Shown here piece after piece: positions 27,137-34,372 of a stretch of DNA of 64,000 nucleotides. The position numbers and the translations under genes were made by a program. Under the pieces are notes generated by a model. It did no database searches. It saw only the letters and a program-made list of their open reading frames with translations, and had not been told where the DNA came from. The first letter of the stretch is position 1. Each line of letters starts with the position of its first letter. Source of the stretch: Frankiales bacterium (GTDB taxonomy: Bacteria; Actinomycetota; Actinomycetes; S36-B12; CAIYMF01); assembly GCA_016125335.1 (NCBI GenBank), contig WGLY01000017.1, forward strand, positions 248,001 through 312,000, read 5' to 3'.

Positions 27137-27498
27137 CCCCGCCTACGGCATCGAACGGTCCTGAGGTCGAGGTGCTTCTGGCCCGCTACCAGCGCGCCCT
27201 CGAGGACTGGGACGAGTCACAGGACAACCCCACGGAGGCGAACGCCCGGTTCGATGCCGCACATGGCCTGGCAAAGCAGCTGAGGCAGACGAAGGAGGGA
27301 CGAGCGGGCATCCAGGCGCTCATGGAGCACCCACGTCCCGGAGTGCAACTGATCGCCGCTTCGGACACGTTGGCGTGGGCTCCAGACCGGGCAGTCCCAA
27401 TCTTGGAATCGCTCGAATCGGGCTCTGGCCTCCATGCCGTCAGTGCGAAGTACACCTTGCGCTCCTACCGAGCCGGCAAGTTGAACCTGGACTGGTGA
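27133..27498 (+). CDS. Candidate immunity protein, DUF2019/HEAT-like
   Basis: A 121-residue soluble helical protein. GTG 27133 overlaps the Rhs stop (GTGA). The pattern of an N-terminal helix with ARYQRALEDWDESQ, then GIQALMEHPRPGVQLIAASDTL, PDRAVPILESLE and a closing helix SAKYTLRSYRAGKL resembles DUF2019, a small HEAT-like family often found behind toxins and at Rhs loci. By position it should neutralise the HNH-like toxin of the Rhs tail. The IS3 element lies three bases after its stop, so the gene itself is intact. The immunity role is inferred from context. Confidence 0.8.
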   Translation: MTPPTASNGPEVEVLLARYQRALEDWDESQDNPTEANARFDAAHGLAKQLRQTKEGRAGIQALMEHPRPGVQLIAASDTLAWAPDRAVPILESLESGSGLHAVSAKYTLRSYRAGKLNLDW

Positions 27499-27554
27499 TC
27501 ATGAAGCGCCCCAGGTTTGATGCCGTCTCCTTCTGAGTCCAGGAGGATGGCCTC

Positions 27555-27866
27555 GTGCCGAAGAAGATCGATCCGAAGGTGAAGGAGCGCTGTCTCCAGC
27601 AGATGCTGGAGCACGTCTCGGAGTATCCGAACCCGACCGCGGCGGCGGAGGCGATCGCCAAGCGCAACGGGGTGGGCGCTGAGACCGTGCGCCGGTTGTA
27701 TGCCCAGGCGCTGGTTGATGGTGGGCAGCGTCGCGGTGCGACCAGTGAGGAGCTGGCGGAGATCCGGGAGCTGAAGGCCAAGGTCCGCCGGCTCGAGGAG
27801 GACAACGACATCCTGCGTCGGGCGTCGGTTTTCTTCGCGGGGGAGCTCGACCCCCGCAATCGTTGA
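27555..27866 (+). CDS. IS3-family transposase OrfA
   Basis: A 103-residue DNA-binding subunit. The N-terminal HTH (about residues 10-60) contains NPTAAAEAIAKRNGVGAETVRRLY. A leucine-zipper-like helix (ELKAKVRRLEEDNDILRRA, about 75-95) mediates multimerisation. It ends FFAGELDPRNR, and a GTTTTCTTC run near the end could be the -1 frameshift site that makes the OrfAB transposase. GTG 27555 follows AGGAGG. Confidence 0.9.
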   Translation: MPKKIDPKVKERCLQQMLEHVSEYPNPTAAAEAIAKRNGVGAETVRRLYAQALVDGGQRRGATSEELAEIRELKAKVRRLEEDNDILRRASVFFAGELDPRNR

Positions 27867-28834
27867 TCGTCGCGTTCGTCGACGAGTGCCGCGAGGCTGG
27901 TCATGCGGTCGAGTCGATCTGCCGGGTCCTGCGCGAGCAGGGCTGCCAGGTCGCCGCACGGACCTACCGGTCCTGGGCCAGCCCCACTCAGGTCGTCGCG
28001 GCCCGCACCGTCTCGGACGCGCAGGTGATGGACCTGGTGCGTGACCTGGCCTGGACCCTCGACGCCGAGGGAGTGCGCCGGTTGACCCCGGAGGGCCTCT
28101 ACGGGCGTCGGAAGATGACCCGCCTGGTCCGCCGCTCGATGCCGACCGTGTCGCGTGGGGCGGTGGACCGGGCCATGAAAGCCCTCGGTCTCAGGGGAGT
28201 CCGGCGGTCCAAGGGGGTGCGGACCACGATCCCGGGCAAGGACGGGCGCCGCGCCGGTGACCTGCTCAACCGGGACTTCACCGCGGCGGCCCCGAACCGG
28301 ACCTGGGTCATGGACTTCACCTACGTCCGGACCTGGGCCGGGTTCGTCTACGTCTCCTTCGTCGTCGACGTGTTCGCCCAGAAGATCGTGGCCTGGCACT
28401 GCGCGCCCAGCAAGGACGTCGAGCTGGTCATGACCCCGCTGCGGATGGCGACCTGGGCTCGCCGCCGCGAGGGCCACCCGGTCGAGCCCGGTCAGCTGAT
28501 CGGGCACTCCGATGCCGGCAGCCAGTACACCTCGATCAAGTTCACCGACCACCTCGACCTCGAGGGCCTGCGACCCTCGATCGGCAGCGTCGGCGACGCC
28601 TACGACAACGCCCTGATGGAGTGCGTGATCGGCCTGTTCAAGACCGAGGCCATCCGCACCACCGTGTTCCACCCCGGCGCCTACCGCACCATCGCCGACG
28701 TCGAGTGGACCGCCGCCGGCTGGGTCGACTGGTACAACAACCGGCGCCTGCACAGTAGCCTCGACTACCTGACCCCCGAAGAGTTCGAGCAAGCCCACTA
28801 CACGGCCCTCACCCGAGAGCCGCAACCCGCATAG
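27863..28834 (+). CDS. IS3-family transposase OrfB (DDE catalytic subunit)
   Basis: A 323-residue catalytic part. The DDE triad is readable as D in MDFTYVRT, D in HSDAGSQYTS and E in NALMECVIGLFKTE, with the RNase H-like core between about residues 130 and 290 and a C-terminal DWYNNRRLHSSLDYLTPEE typical of IS3. The frame opens with TTG 27863 inside the orfA stop (TTGA), so expression is by -1 frameshift or coupling. The reading frame has no stops or gaps, so the element may still be active. Confidence 0.93.
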   Translation: MIVAFVDECREAGHAVESICRVLREQGCQVAARTYRSWASPTQVVAARTVSDAQVMDLVRDLAWTLDAEGVRRLTPEGLYGRRKMTRLVRRSMPTVSRGAVDRAMKALGLRGVRRSKGVRTTIPGKDGRRAGDLLNRDFTAAAPNRTWVMDFTYVRTWAGFVYVSFVVDVFAQKIVAWHCAPSKDVELVMTPLRMATWARRREGHPVEPGQLIGHSDAGSQYTSIKFTDHLDLEGLRPSIGSVGDAYDNALMECVIGLFKTEAIRTTVFHPGAYRTIADVEWTAAGWVDWYNNRRLHSSLDYLTPEEFEQAHYTALTREPQPA

Positions 28835-28877
28835 GAGCGGCAGAGAACCCGGGGCGCTTCAATGTCCGGCCCCCCGT

Positions 28878-29064
28878 TTATCGGGCCATGTCGCTTGAGA
28901 GTCTCGGTTCAAGTGAGAGGGTGGTTGTGAGTTCCTGGAGGCTGCGGTTGGCCCGGCGTCCTCGTCGCTCCCACAACGGCTTCCCGCCGTCGTAGTCCCG
29001 TTCGACGCAGTGCGGATGCCCGGGGGTGGACCGGAAACCCTCGCGCGAGGCCGCGTGACCACTC
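28878..29064 (-). other. Possible 3' remnant of a displaced coding region
   Basis: The 206 bases between the IS and the next gene contain no complete gene. On the minus strand one frame stays open for about 60 codons and ends MAR-stop at 28878; it includes HCVERDYDGGKPLWERR and LQELTTTLSLEPRLSSD. The frame looks more protein-like than random and could be the end of a gene broken by the IS or by Rhs cassette turnover. I recognise no family. Confidence 0.3.
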
Positions 29065-29067
29065 CGG

Positions 29068-30798
29068 TCAGCCGGTGGGCATCCCGGCGATGAGCTGGGT
29101 GAGCTTGTCGGTCTTGGCCTGCGTCCAGCCCGGCGGCTGGGTCACCGCGGCCCAGGTCGCCGGCATGGCCGTGCCGTAGTTGTGGCCCTGGCCCTGCGGG
29201 ACGTCGACCCCCACGAACTGGTCCACCGTCACCTGCAGGAACGTCAGCACCGGGTACCAGCGCATCGTCGGCGTGCGGCCGGGGCCGGGCGGCTCGGCGA
29301 GCCAGTCCGGCTGCTGGGCGATGAGCGCCGGGCTCCACCACACCACGGGGTCGTTGGCATGCTGCAGGTAGGCGACGCGGGGGTCGGCCCACGGCGTGGT
29401 CGGCTGGTCGAGGTCCGGGGGCGAGCTCGCGAACCGGATGTTGGCCCCGGCGGCGTAGATCGGCTGCCACTGGGGGCTGCCCGGGTCGCGGTCCGCGGAG
29501 ATCTGGCCCCACGGCTGGCTGAAGTTGGGCGAGCCGACGAACACCGCGCCCTGGGTCCGCGAGGTGATGTCGGCGGCGTCGGTGAAGGCCGACTGGCTGG
29601 AGAACGAGCCGAGGCTCAGCCCGTAGGCGACGAGCATCGGCCGGGTGGCGGCGGGCTCCTTGGACCACGCCGCGTACACGGCGTCGAAGAGCGCCTGGCC
29701 GGCCTCGCGCGCCTTGTCGACGTCGACGAGGGTGGAGATCCAGCTCGGCAGGTAGGAGTACTGGATCGCGACGGTCGCGGTGTCGCCGTTCCATTCGTAC
29801 TCGAGGGAGTCGACCGCCTGCGGCTCGATCCAGCCGGTGCCCGTGGTGCCGGCGACGACGAGCACCTTGCGCGACCACGCGTCGGTGCGCTCGAGCTCCT
29901 GCACGGCGAGCGCGGCGCGCTCCTGCGCGGTCGGCTTGGTGTCCAGGCCGACGTAGATGCGGATCGGCGTCTTCGAGGTGGTCCCCGAGAAGTCGGCGAT
30001 CTGCTGACCGGTGGGCCCGCCCGCGACGAAGCTGCGGCCTTGCGAGCCGAGCGTGTCCCACGGCGCGAACGAGCCCTGGCCGCCGGAGCGCATCGGGGAG
30101 GTGGGCGCCGTCACGCCGTCGGCGGTGGCGGCGTTGTCCGAGGCGTAGACGTTGTTCATCACCGAGACGAAGCCGCGGAACAGCACGCCGGCCACCGCGC
30201 CGTACACCAGCAGCGCGACCAGGACGACGGCCAGGGCCACGGACACCGCGCGCGGGAGCAGCTTGTCGATGAGCCAGGCGACGCCGTGGGTGAGCCGGCG
30301 CAGTGCGCGGCCGAGCAGCACGCAGCCGATGGCCACCGGCACCGCGACGACGCCCACCACGAGCGCGGTGTCGAGGCCCTCGTCCTGCTCGCCGACGAGC
30401 TCGCGCACCTCGTTCTGCCAGCCCACGCCGAGGAGCAGGAAGTAGACCGCGAAGGCGGTGCCCAGCACCGCGAGGCCGCGCCAGGCCCAGGTGCGCACCG
30501 TGGCCGACGGCTCGGGCAGCGGCAGCTTGCGGACCAGCCAGCTGAGGAGCACCCCGGTGCCGTAGCCGATGGCCGCGCCCACGCCGGCGATGACGCCCTC
30601 GAACAGCCACGGCCGCGGCAGCAGCGACGGGGTCAGCGCCGCACCGAAGGCCAGGACGGCGCCCACCAGGCCCAGCCAGTTCGGCCGACGGCGCCGCAGC
30701 CACCGGCGCACGCGCACGGAGCGCGAGGGACCGGGGTCGATCGCCTCCGGCGGAGCCGGGAGGGTGGGGCGGGGCTTGCGCGACTTCGTCTGGGCCAC
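29068..30798 (-). CDS. DUF2319-type alpha/beta-hydrolase with membrane N-terminus
   Basis: A 576-residue protein. Five hydrophobic segments occupy about residues 40-230 (for example GLVGAVLAFGAALTPSLLP and RAVSVALAVVLVALLVYG). A hydrolase domain (about 270-560) follows with the nucleophile elbow GLSLGSF, preceded by a PMLVAYG strand, and a late HNYGTAMP that may supply the histidine. It matches the actinobacterial alpha/beta-hydrolase family 9, thought to act on lipids or envelope components; the substrate is unknown. GTG start at 30798. Confidence 0.85.
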   Translation of the reverse strand: MAQTKSRKPRPTLPAPPEAIDPGPSRSVRVRRWLRRRRPNWLGLVGAVLAFGAALTPSLLPRPWLFEGVIAGVGAAIGYGTGVLLSWLVRKLPLPEPSATVRTWAWRGLAVLGTAFAVYFLLLGVGWQNEVRELVGEQDEGLDTALVVGVVAVPVAIGCVLLGRALRRLTHGVAWLIDKLLPRAVSVALAVVLVALLVYGAVAGVLFRGFVSVMNNVYASDNAATADGVTAPTSPMRSGGQGSFAPWDTLGSQGRSFVAGGPTGQQIADFSGTTSKTPIRIYVGLDTKPTAQERAALAVQELERTDAWSRKVLVVAGTTGTGWIEPQAVDSLEYEWNGDTATVAIQYSYLPSWISTLVDVDKAREAGQALFDAVYAAWSKEPAATRPMLVAYGLSLGSFSSQSAFTDAADITSRTQGAVFVGSPNFSQPWGQISADRDPGSPQWQPIYAAGANIRFASSPPDLDQPTTPWADPRVAYLQHANDPVVWWSPALIAQQPDWLAEPPGPGRTPTMRWYPVLTFLQVTVDQFVGVDVPQGQGHNYGTAMPATWAAVTQPPGWTQAKTDKLTQLIAGMPTG

Positions 30799-30820
30799 GC
30801 CGGAACTGTATGCCGCCGGT

Positions 30821-32092
30821 TCAGACCGGCGAGCCGGTGCCCTCGGGCGCCGCGCCGGTGCCGACGAGGTCGGGCGGGTCGTCGACGACGCCGGGGCCCG
30901 GACGCCTGCCGCGGTAGTAGAGGGCGCCGAGCACCACCCAGGCCACGGTGAGCAGACCGCCGCCCACGAGGCCCGAGCGAGGGCCGAACGCGTCGGCGGC
31001 CCAGCCGATCACCGGTGCGCCCAGCGGAGTCCCGCCGAAGAACACGAGGGTGAAGATCCCCATCACCCGTCCGCGGACCCACGAGTCGGCGTGCGTCTGC
31101 AGGTAGCTCTGCGACGACGTCGTGAACGTCATGGCCAGCGCGCCGGCGAACGGCAGCGAGAGCAGCATCGCGGGGTAGCTCGGCGAGAGGCCCACGAGGA
31201 CCTCGACTCCGCCGAAGGCCAGCGCCGCGCCGACGACCAGGCGCAGCGACACGTGGTGGCGCCGCGCGGCCAGCAGCGACCCGACCAGCGCGCCCGCGGC
31301 CAGGGCCGTGGACATGAGGCCGAACTCGGCGGCCCCGAGGTGGAACTGCTGCCGCGCCATGAGCGCCATGGTGAGCTGGTAGTTGAGCCCGAACGTTGCG
31401 ACGCCGAACAGCATCACGAGCACCAGCACCAGGTGCCGCCGCTCGCGCACGTAGCGCAGGCCCTCGACGAAGCGCACCGATCCGCGCTGGCGCACCTGGG
31501 GGAACAGCTCGGCCGGGCGCATGAGCAGCAGCGCGGCGATGGTGACGACGAACGACGCGCCGTTGAGCACGAACACCCAGCCGCTGCCGATGAGGGCCAC
31601 CAACAGCCCGGCGAGGGCCGGGCCGGCCAGCCGGGCGAGGTTGAACGACGCGCTGTTGAGCGAGATCGCGTTGTGCAGCGAGTCCGGGCCGACGATCTCG
31701 TTCACGAACGCCTGCCGCGCCGGGTTGTCGATGGCCGATGCGACGCCGAGCAGGAAGGCGAGCAGGTAGACGAGCTCGACCGTGGCGTTGCCGCGCAGCG
31801 TGATGACACCGAGCACGACGGCGAGCGCGCCCATCGCGGCCTGCGTCGTCAGCAGCAGGCGCCGGCGGTCGAAGCGGTCGGCCAGCGTGCCGCCCCACAG
31901 CGAGAACAGCAGGTAGGGCAGGAACTGCAGGCCGGTGGTGATGCCGAGCGCGACGCCGGAGGAGCCCGACAGGTCGAGCACCAGCCAGTCCTGCGCGACG
32001 CGCTGCATCCACGTGCCGGCGTTCGAGAGCACCTGGCCGGAGAAGTAGAGGCGGTAGTTGCGCACCGAGAGGGCGCGGAACATCGGCGTCAC
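30821..32092 (-). CDS. MFS transporter (enterobactin/macrolide-exporter-like)
   Basis: A 423-residue 12-TM transporter that begins FRALSVRNYRLYFSGQ and has TWMQRVAQDWLVLDL in TM1, the profile of the MFS_3/EntS group. Motif A GGTLADRFDRRRLLL follows TM2; SAIDNPARQAFVNEIVG and SLNSASFNLARLAGPALAG are family signatures. Drug or siderophore export is likely. GTG 32092 overlaps the stop of the marR gene (GTGA), giving a coupled regulator-transporter operon; ATG 32083 is the alternative start. MarR probably controls both through the operator at 32527-32543. Confidence 0.9.
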   Translation of the reverse strand: MTPMFRALSVRNYRLYFSGQVLSNAGTWMQRVAQDWLVLDLSGSSGVALGITTGLQFLPYLLFSLWGGTLADRFDRRRLLLTTQAAMGALAVVLGVITLRGNATVELVYLLAFLLGVASAIDNPARQAFVNEIVGPDSLHNAISLNSASFNLARLAGPALAGLLVALIGSGWVFVLNGASFVVTIAALLLMRPAELFPQVRQRGSVRFVEGLRYVRERRHLVLVLVMLFGVATFGLNYQLTMALMARQQFHLGAAEFGLMSTALAAGALVGSLLAARRHHVSLRLVVGAALAFGGVEVLVGLSPSYPAMLLSLPFAGALAMTFTTSSQSYLQTHADSWVRGRVMGIFTLVFFGGTPLGAPVIGWAADAFGPRSGLVGGGLLTVAWVVLGALYYRGRRPGPGVVDDPPDLVGTGAAPEGTGSPV

Positions 32093-32523
32093 GAGTCGGC
32101 CATCCCCTCGAGCAGGGGCAGCGCCTCGGCCAGCACCCGGCGCTGCTCGGGGGTCAGGTCGCGCATCAGCGAGGCCAGCCACTCGTCGCGCCGCCGCCGG
32201 TCCTCGTGCACGAGCCGGCGCGCCTCGTCGGTGAGCGAGACGACCACCTGGCGGCCGTCGTCCGGGTCGGGGCTGCGCACCACGAGCCCGGCGTCCTCGA
32301 GGTGGGTGAGCGTGCGGGTGAGCGAGGGCGGCCGCACCTGCTCGAGCGCGGCGAGCGCGCCCGCGGTCATGGGGCCGCCGCGGTCGAGGGTGGCGAGCAC
32401 CGAGAGCTGGCCGAGGCCGAGGCCGTGGTCGGCGCGGGTCTGGCGCAGGCGCCGGGCGAGCCGCATCACGGCCAGGCGCAGGTCGTGCGCCAGGTCGGCG
32501 GTGACGGAGGGGCTCGGTGACAC
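32089..32523 (-). CDS. MarR-family transcriptional regulator
   Basis: A 144-residue winged-helix regulator: DLRLAVMRLARRLRQTR, then the HTH GPMTAGALAALEQVRPPSLTRTLTHLE and the wing VVRSPDPDDGRQVVVSLT. It likely represses its own operon with the MFS exporter. I chose GTG 32523 rather than ATG 32535 because the ATG lies within a perfect operator palindrome (32527-32543). A TATGCT -10-like hexamer within that palindrome would place the transcription start at about the GTG, giving a leaderless mRNA. Confidence 0.9.
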   Translation of the reverse strand: MSPSPSVTADLAHDLRLAVMRLARRLRQTRADHGLGLGQLSVLATLDRGGPMTAGALAALEQVRPPSLTRTLTHLEDAGLVVRSPDPDDGRQVVVSLTDEARRLVHEDRRRRDEWLASLMRDLTPEQRRVLAEALPLLEGMADS

Positions 32524-32526
32524 GAC

Positions 32527-32543
32527 CGTTAGCATAACTAACG
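32527..32543. promoter_or_regulatory. MarR operator overlapping the promoter
   Basis: Perfect 17-bp palindrome CGTTAG-5-CTAACG immediately upstream of the marR GTG. On the gene's strand it contains TATGCT, a good -10 box, so a bound MarR dimer would block RNA polymerase. Symmetry and spacing match known MarR boxes. Confidence 0.6.
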
Positions 32544-32598
32544 ATCTGACTCCCGCCCACACGGGGTTCCCCCGGACGGGCCCGCGCGGCTCACGGGC

Positions 32599-33585
32599 TC
32601 AGTGGCGCGCGGAGCCCACGGCCGCCCGGCGCAGCCGGTCGAGCACCGCGGCGGCGAGCGGACCCCCCTCGGGGGCCACGGCCACCACGGTGCGCAGGCC
32701 CTCGACGTCGGCCCTGCGCAGCGCGGCGTACAGCGCCCGCGCGTACGCCGCGGCGTCCGCGGGCGCGGCCAGGCGCACGGCTCCCACTGGCGCGTCGACG
32801 TCCGCCGGCGCGAGCAGCCCGACGGGCGGCGCGGCCGCGGCGACCGCCCCCGCTGCGGCTGCGGCGTCGGCGAGCACGATCTCGGCGCTCGGCGCGTAGT
32901 GCGCCGCGAGCGTGCCGGGGGCGCGCACGCCGGCGTCCGGTGCGACCAGGTCGAGGCCCGTGACCGCCTCCACCTCCAGTGCGCCGACGGCCCCGGGCCG
33001 CAGCAGCCGCGGTGCTGGCCCGGTGCAGTCGACGATGGTCGACTCCACGCCCACCTCGCTCGGGCCGCCGACGAGCACGGCGTCGCGGCCGGGCTCGAGC
33101 ACGCCGGCCAGCTCGTCGAGCACGTGCTCGGCGTCGGTGGGCGACACGCGCCCGAAGCGGTTGGCGCTCGGCGCGGCCACCCCGCCGCCGAAGGCGCTCA
33201 GCAGTGCATGGGCCACGGGGTGCGCGGGCACCCGCAGGCCGACGGTGCCCTGCCCGCCGGTGACGTGCAGCCCCGCCCGCGGCCCGCGCGGCAGCACGAG
33301 CGTGAGCGGACCCGGCCAGCACGCGGCCGCCAGCAGCCGGGCCCACGGCGGCACGTCGACCGCCCACCCGTCGTCGACGGCCGCGGCGTCCGCGAGGTGC
33401 ACGATCAGCGGGTGGTCGGCCGGCCGCCCCTTGGCCGCGTACACGCGCGCCACGGCGTCCGGGTTCTCCGCGTCGGCGCCGAGGCCGTACACCGTCTCGG
33501 TCGGCAGGGCGACCAGCCCTCCCGCGCGCAGCAGGTCGACGCAGTGCCCGACGTCGTCGGTGAGCAGGCCGCCCGGGTCGTCCAC
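32599..33585 (-). CDS. L-threonylcarbamoyladenylate synthase (Sua5/YrdC)
   Basis: A 328-residue enzyme that forms threonylcarbamoyl-AMP from threonine, bicarbonate and ATP, the first step of t6A37 tRNA modification. The YrdC domain (about residues 8-195) has LPTETVYGLGADA, KGRPADHPLIVHL, WPGPLTLVL, SANRFGRVS and VESTIVDC. A Sua5-type C-terminal domain follows with APGTLAAHYAP. GTG 33585 yields the normal N-terminus; the open frame upstream adds unrelated sequence. It is downstream of no obvious operon partner. Confidence 0.92.
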   Translation of the reverse strand: MDDPGGLLTDDVGHCVDLLRAGGLVALPTETVYGLGADAENPDAVARVYAAKGRPADHPLIVHLADAAAVDDGWAVDVPPWARLLAAACWPGPLTLVLPRGPRAGLHVTGGQGTVGLRVPAHPVAHALLSAFGGGVAAPSANRFGRVSPTDAEHVLDELAGVLEPGRDAVLVGGPSEVGVESTIVDCTGPAPRLLRPGAVGALEVEAVTGLDLVAPDAGVRAPGTLAAHYAPSAEIVLADAAAAAGAVAAAAPPVGLLAPADVDAPVGAVRLAAPADAAAYARALYAALRRADVEGLRTVVAVAPEGGPLAAAVLDRLRRAAVGSARH

Positions 33586-33653
33586 CCCGCCATCCTCCCA
33601 GCCGCTCCGATCACCTGGAGCCGCGACGGGGCTCCGGGAGGCCGGCCCGCCGC

Positions 33654-34115
33654 TCAGGGGCGGAGGGCGACGACGACGCGGGTGCGCCAGTCGGCGGGGT
33701 CGGGCTGACGGGACGGGTCGGTCAGGTAGTACTCCCACATGGGGCCGGCGGGCTCGCGGCCTTCGCGGTGCGCGGCGTCGAGCAGCCGTTCGTAGGTGGC
33801 GGCGATCGTGTCGTAGCTGCCCTCGTGGACGCCCTCGATCGCCGGGCCCCCCGGGATCTCCACCGGCACCACGTCGCCCTGCGGGGTGACGGCGCGGTCG
33901 ACCGGGATCCCGGCCACCACGTGCACGAGGGTGCCCGGAGGGCTGGGGTAGAGGGCGAAGGGCGGGCCGGTCACGGCGGCGCCCTGCTCGGCCGCCACGG
34001 CCATCGCCTCGGGCAGGGCCCGGGCGAAGAACGCCGGCAGCTCCGGGACGGGCACGTGGGCCTCGACGCCGGCAGCGGTGCCGGGGGCGAGCTCGACGAT
34101 CTCGGCGGCGGTCAT
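33654..34115 (-). CDS. GyrI-like/effector-binding small protein
   Basis: A 153-residue protein with the SOUL/GyrI-like bacterial transcription activator effector-binding fold: EAHVPVPELPAFFARALPEA, GPPFALYPSP, HEGSYDTIAATYERLLDAA and a C-terminal PMWEYYLTDPSRQPDPADWRTRV. The last segment is typical of the family, whose members bind small molecules. There is no DNA-binding domain, so it acts as a stand-alone sensor or drug binder. ATG 34115 is preceded by GAGGAGG. Confidence 0.82.
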   Translation of the reverse strand: MTAAEIVELAPGTAAGVEAHVPVPELPAFFARALPEAMAVAAEQGAAVTGPPFALYPSPPGTLVHVVAGIPVDRAVTPQGDVVPVEIPGGPAIEGVHEGSYDTIAATYERLLDAAHREGREPAGPMWEYYLTDPSRQPDPADWRTRVVVALRP

Positions 34116-34208
34116 GGCGACCTCCTCGGCGTCAGGCCGGCCGGCGCGGGCCGGCGTCACCAGTATCGGCCGCCGGCGCCCCGCGTCGCCCGGCCGGCGC
34201 CCGTCCGC

Positions 34209-34268
34209 GATGTCACTGGTGAAACGGTCGCTTCCCGGCGCTGGAAGCGACCGTTTCACCAGTGACGT
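34209..34268. repeat. Dispersed ~60-bp palindrome, copy 3
   Basis: The best-preserved copy: arms 34211-34235 and 34243-34267 pair at 24 of 25 positions with the remaining position able to wobble. The loop is seven bases (CGGCGCT). The core TCACTGGTGAAACGGTCGCT is shared with copies at 6901 and 16067. It lies 105 bases beyond the stop of the minus-strand acyl-CoA dehydrogenase and 94 bases before the start of the next minus-strand gene. Confidence 0.92.
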
Positions 34269-34372
34269 GCGTTCGCCCCGGACGCGGACGAGGACCGCCC
34301 TCCCGGGACGGTCCTCGTCGTGGTGCGGCTGTGCGCCCGCGGGGGTCGCGCGCCGCGCGTCGGTGCGCCGCG

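Larger units (their letters stand above)
27502..28861 (+). mobile_element. IS3-family insertion sequence
   Basis: About 1360 bases bounded by imperfect inverted repeats that both begin TGAAGCGCCCC (27502 inward, 28861 inward on the other strand) and continue with similar GGTT and TGCCG/CTCC segments. It carries orfA and orfB overlapping in -1 phase, the normal IS3 arrangement. Flanking triplets differ (TCA left, ATG right), so no target duplication is visible. Confidence 0.85.

Noticed and set aside
28895..28920. GGTTCAAGT segment resembling a tRNA T-loop
   Set aside because: No matching acceptor, D or anticodon stems could be built around it.
33586..33738. N-terminal extension of the Sua5 protein
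   Set aside because: The added residues are Arg/Pro-rich and unlike the family; GTG 33585 gives the standard start.
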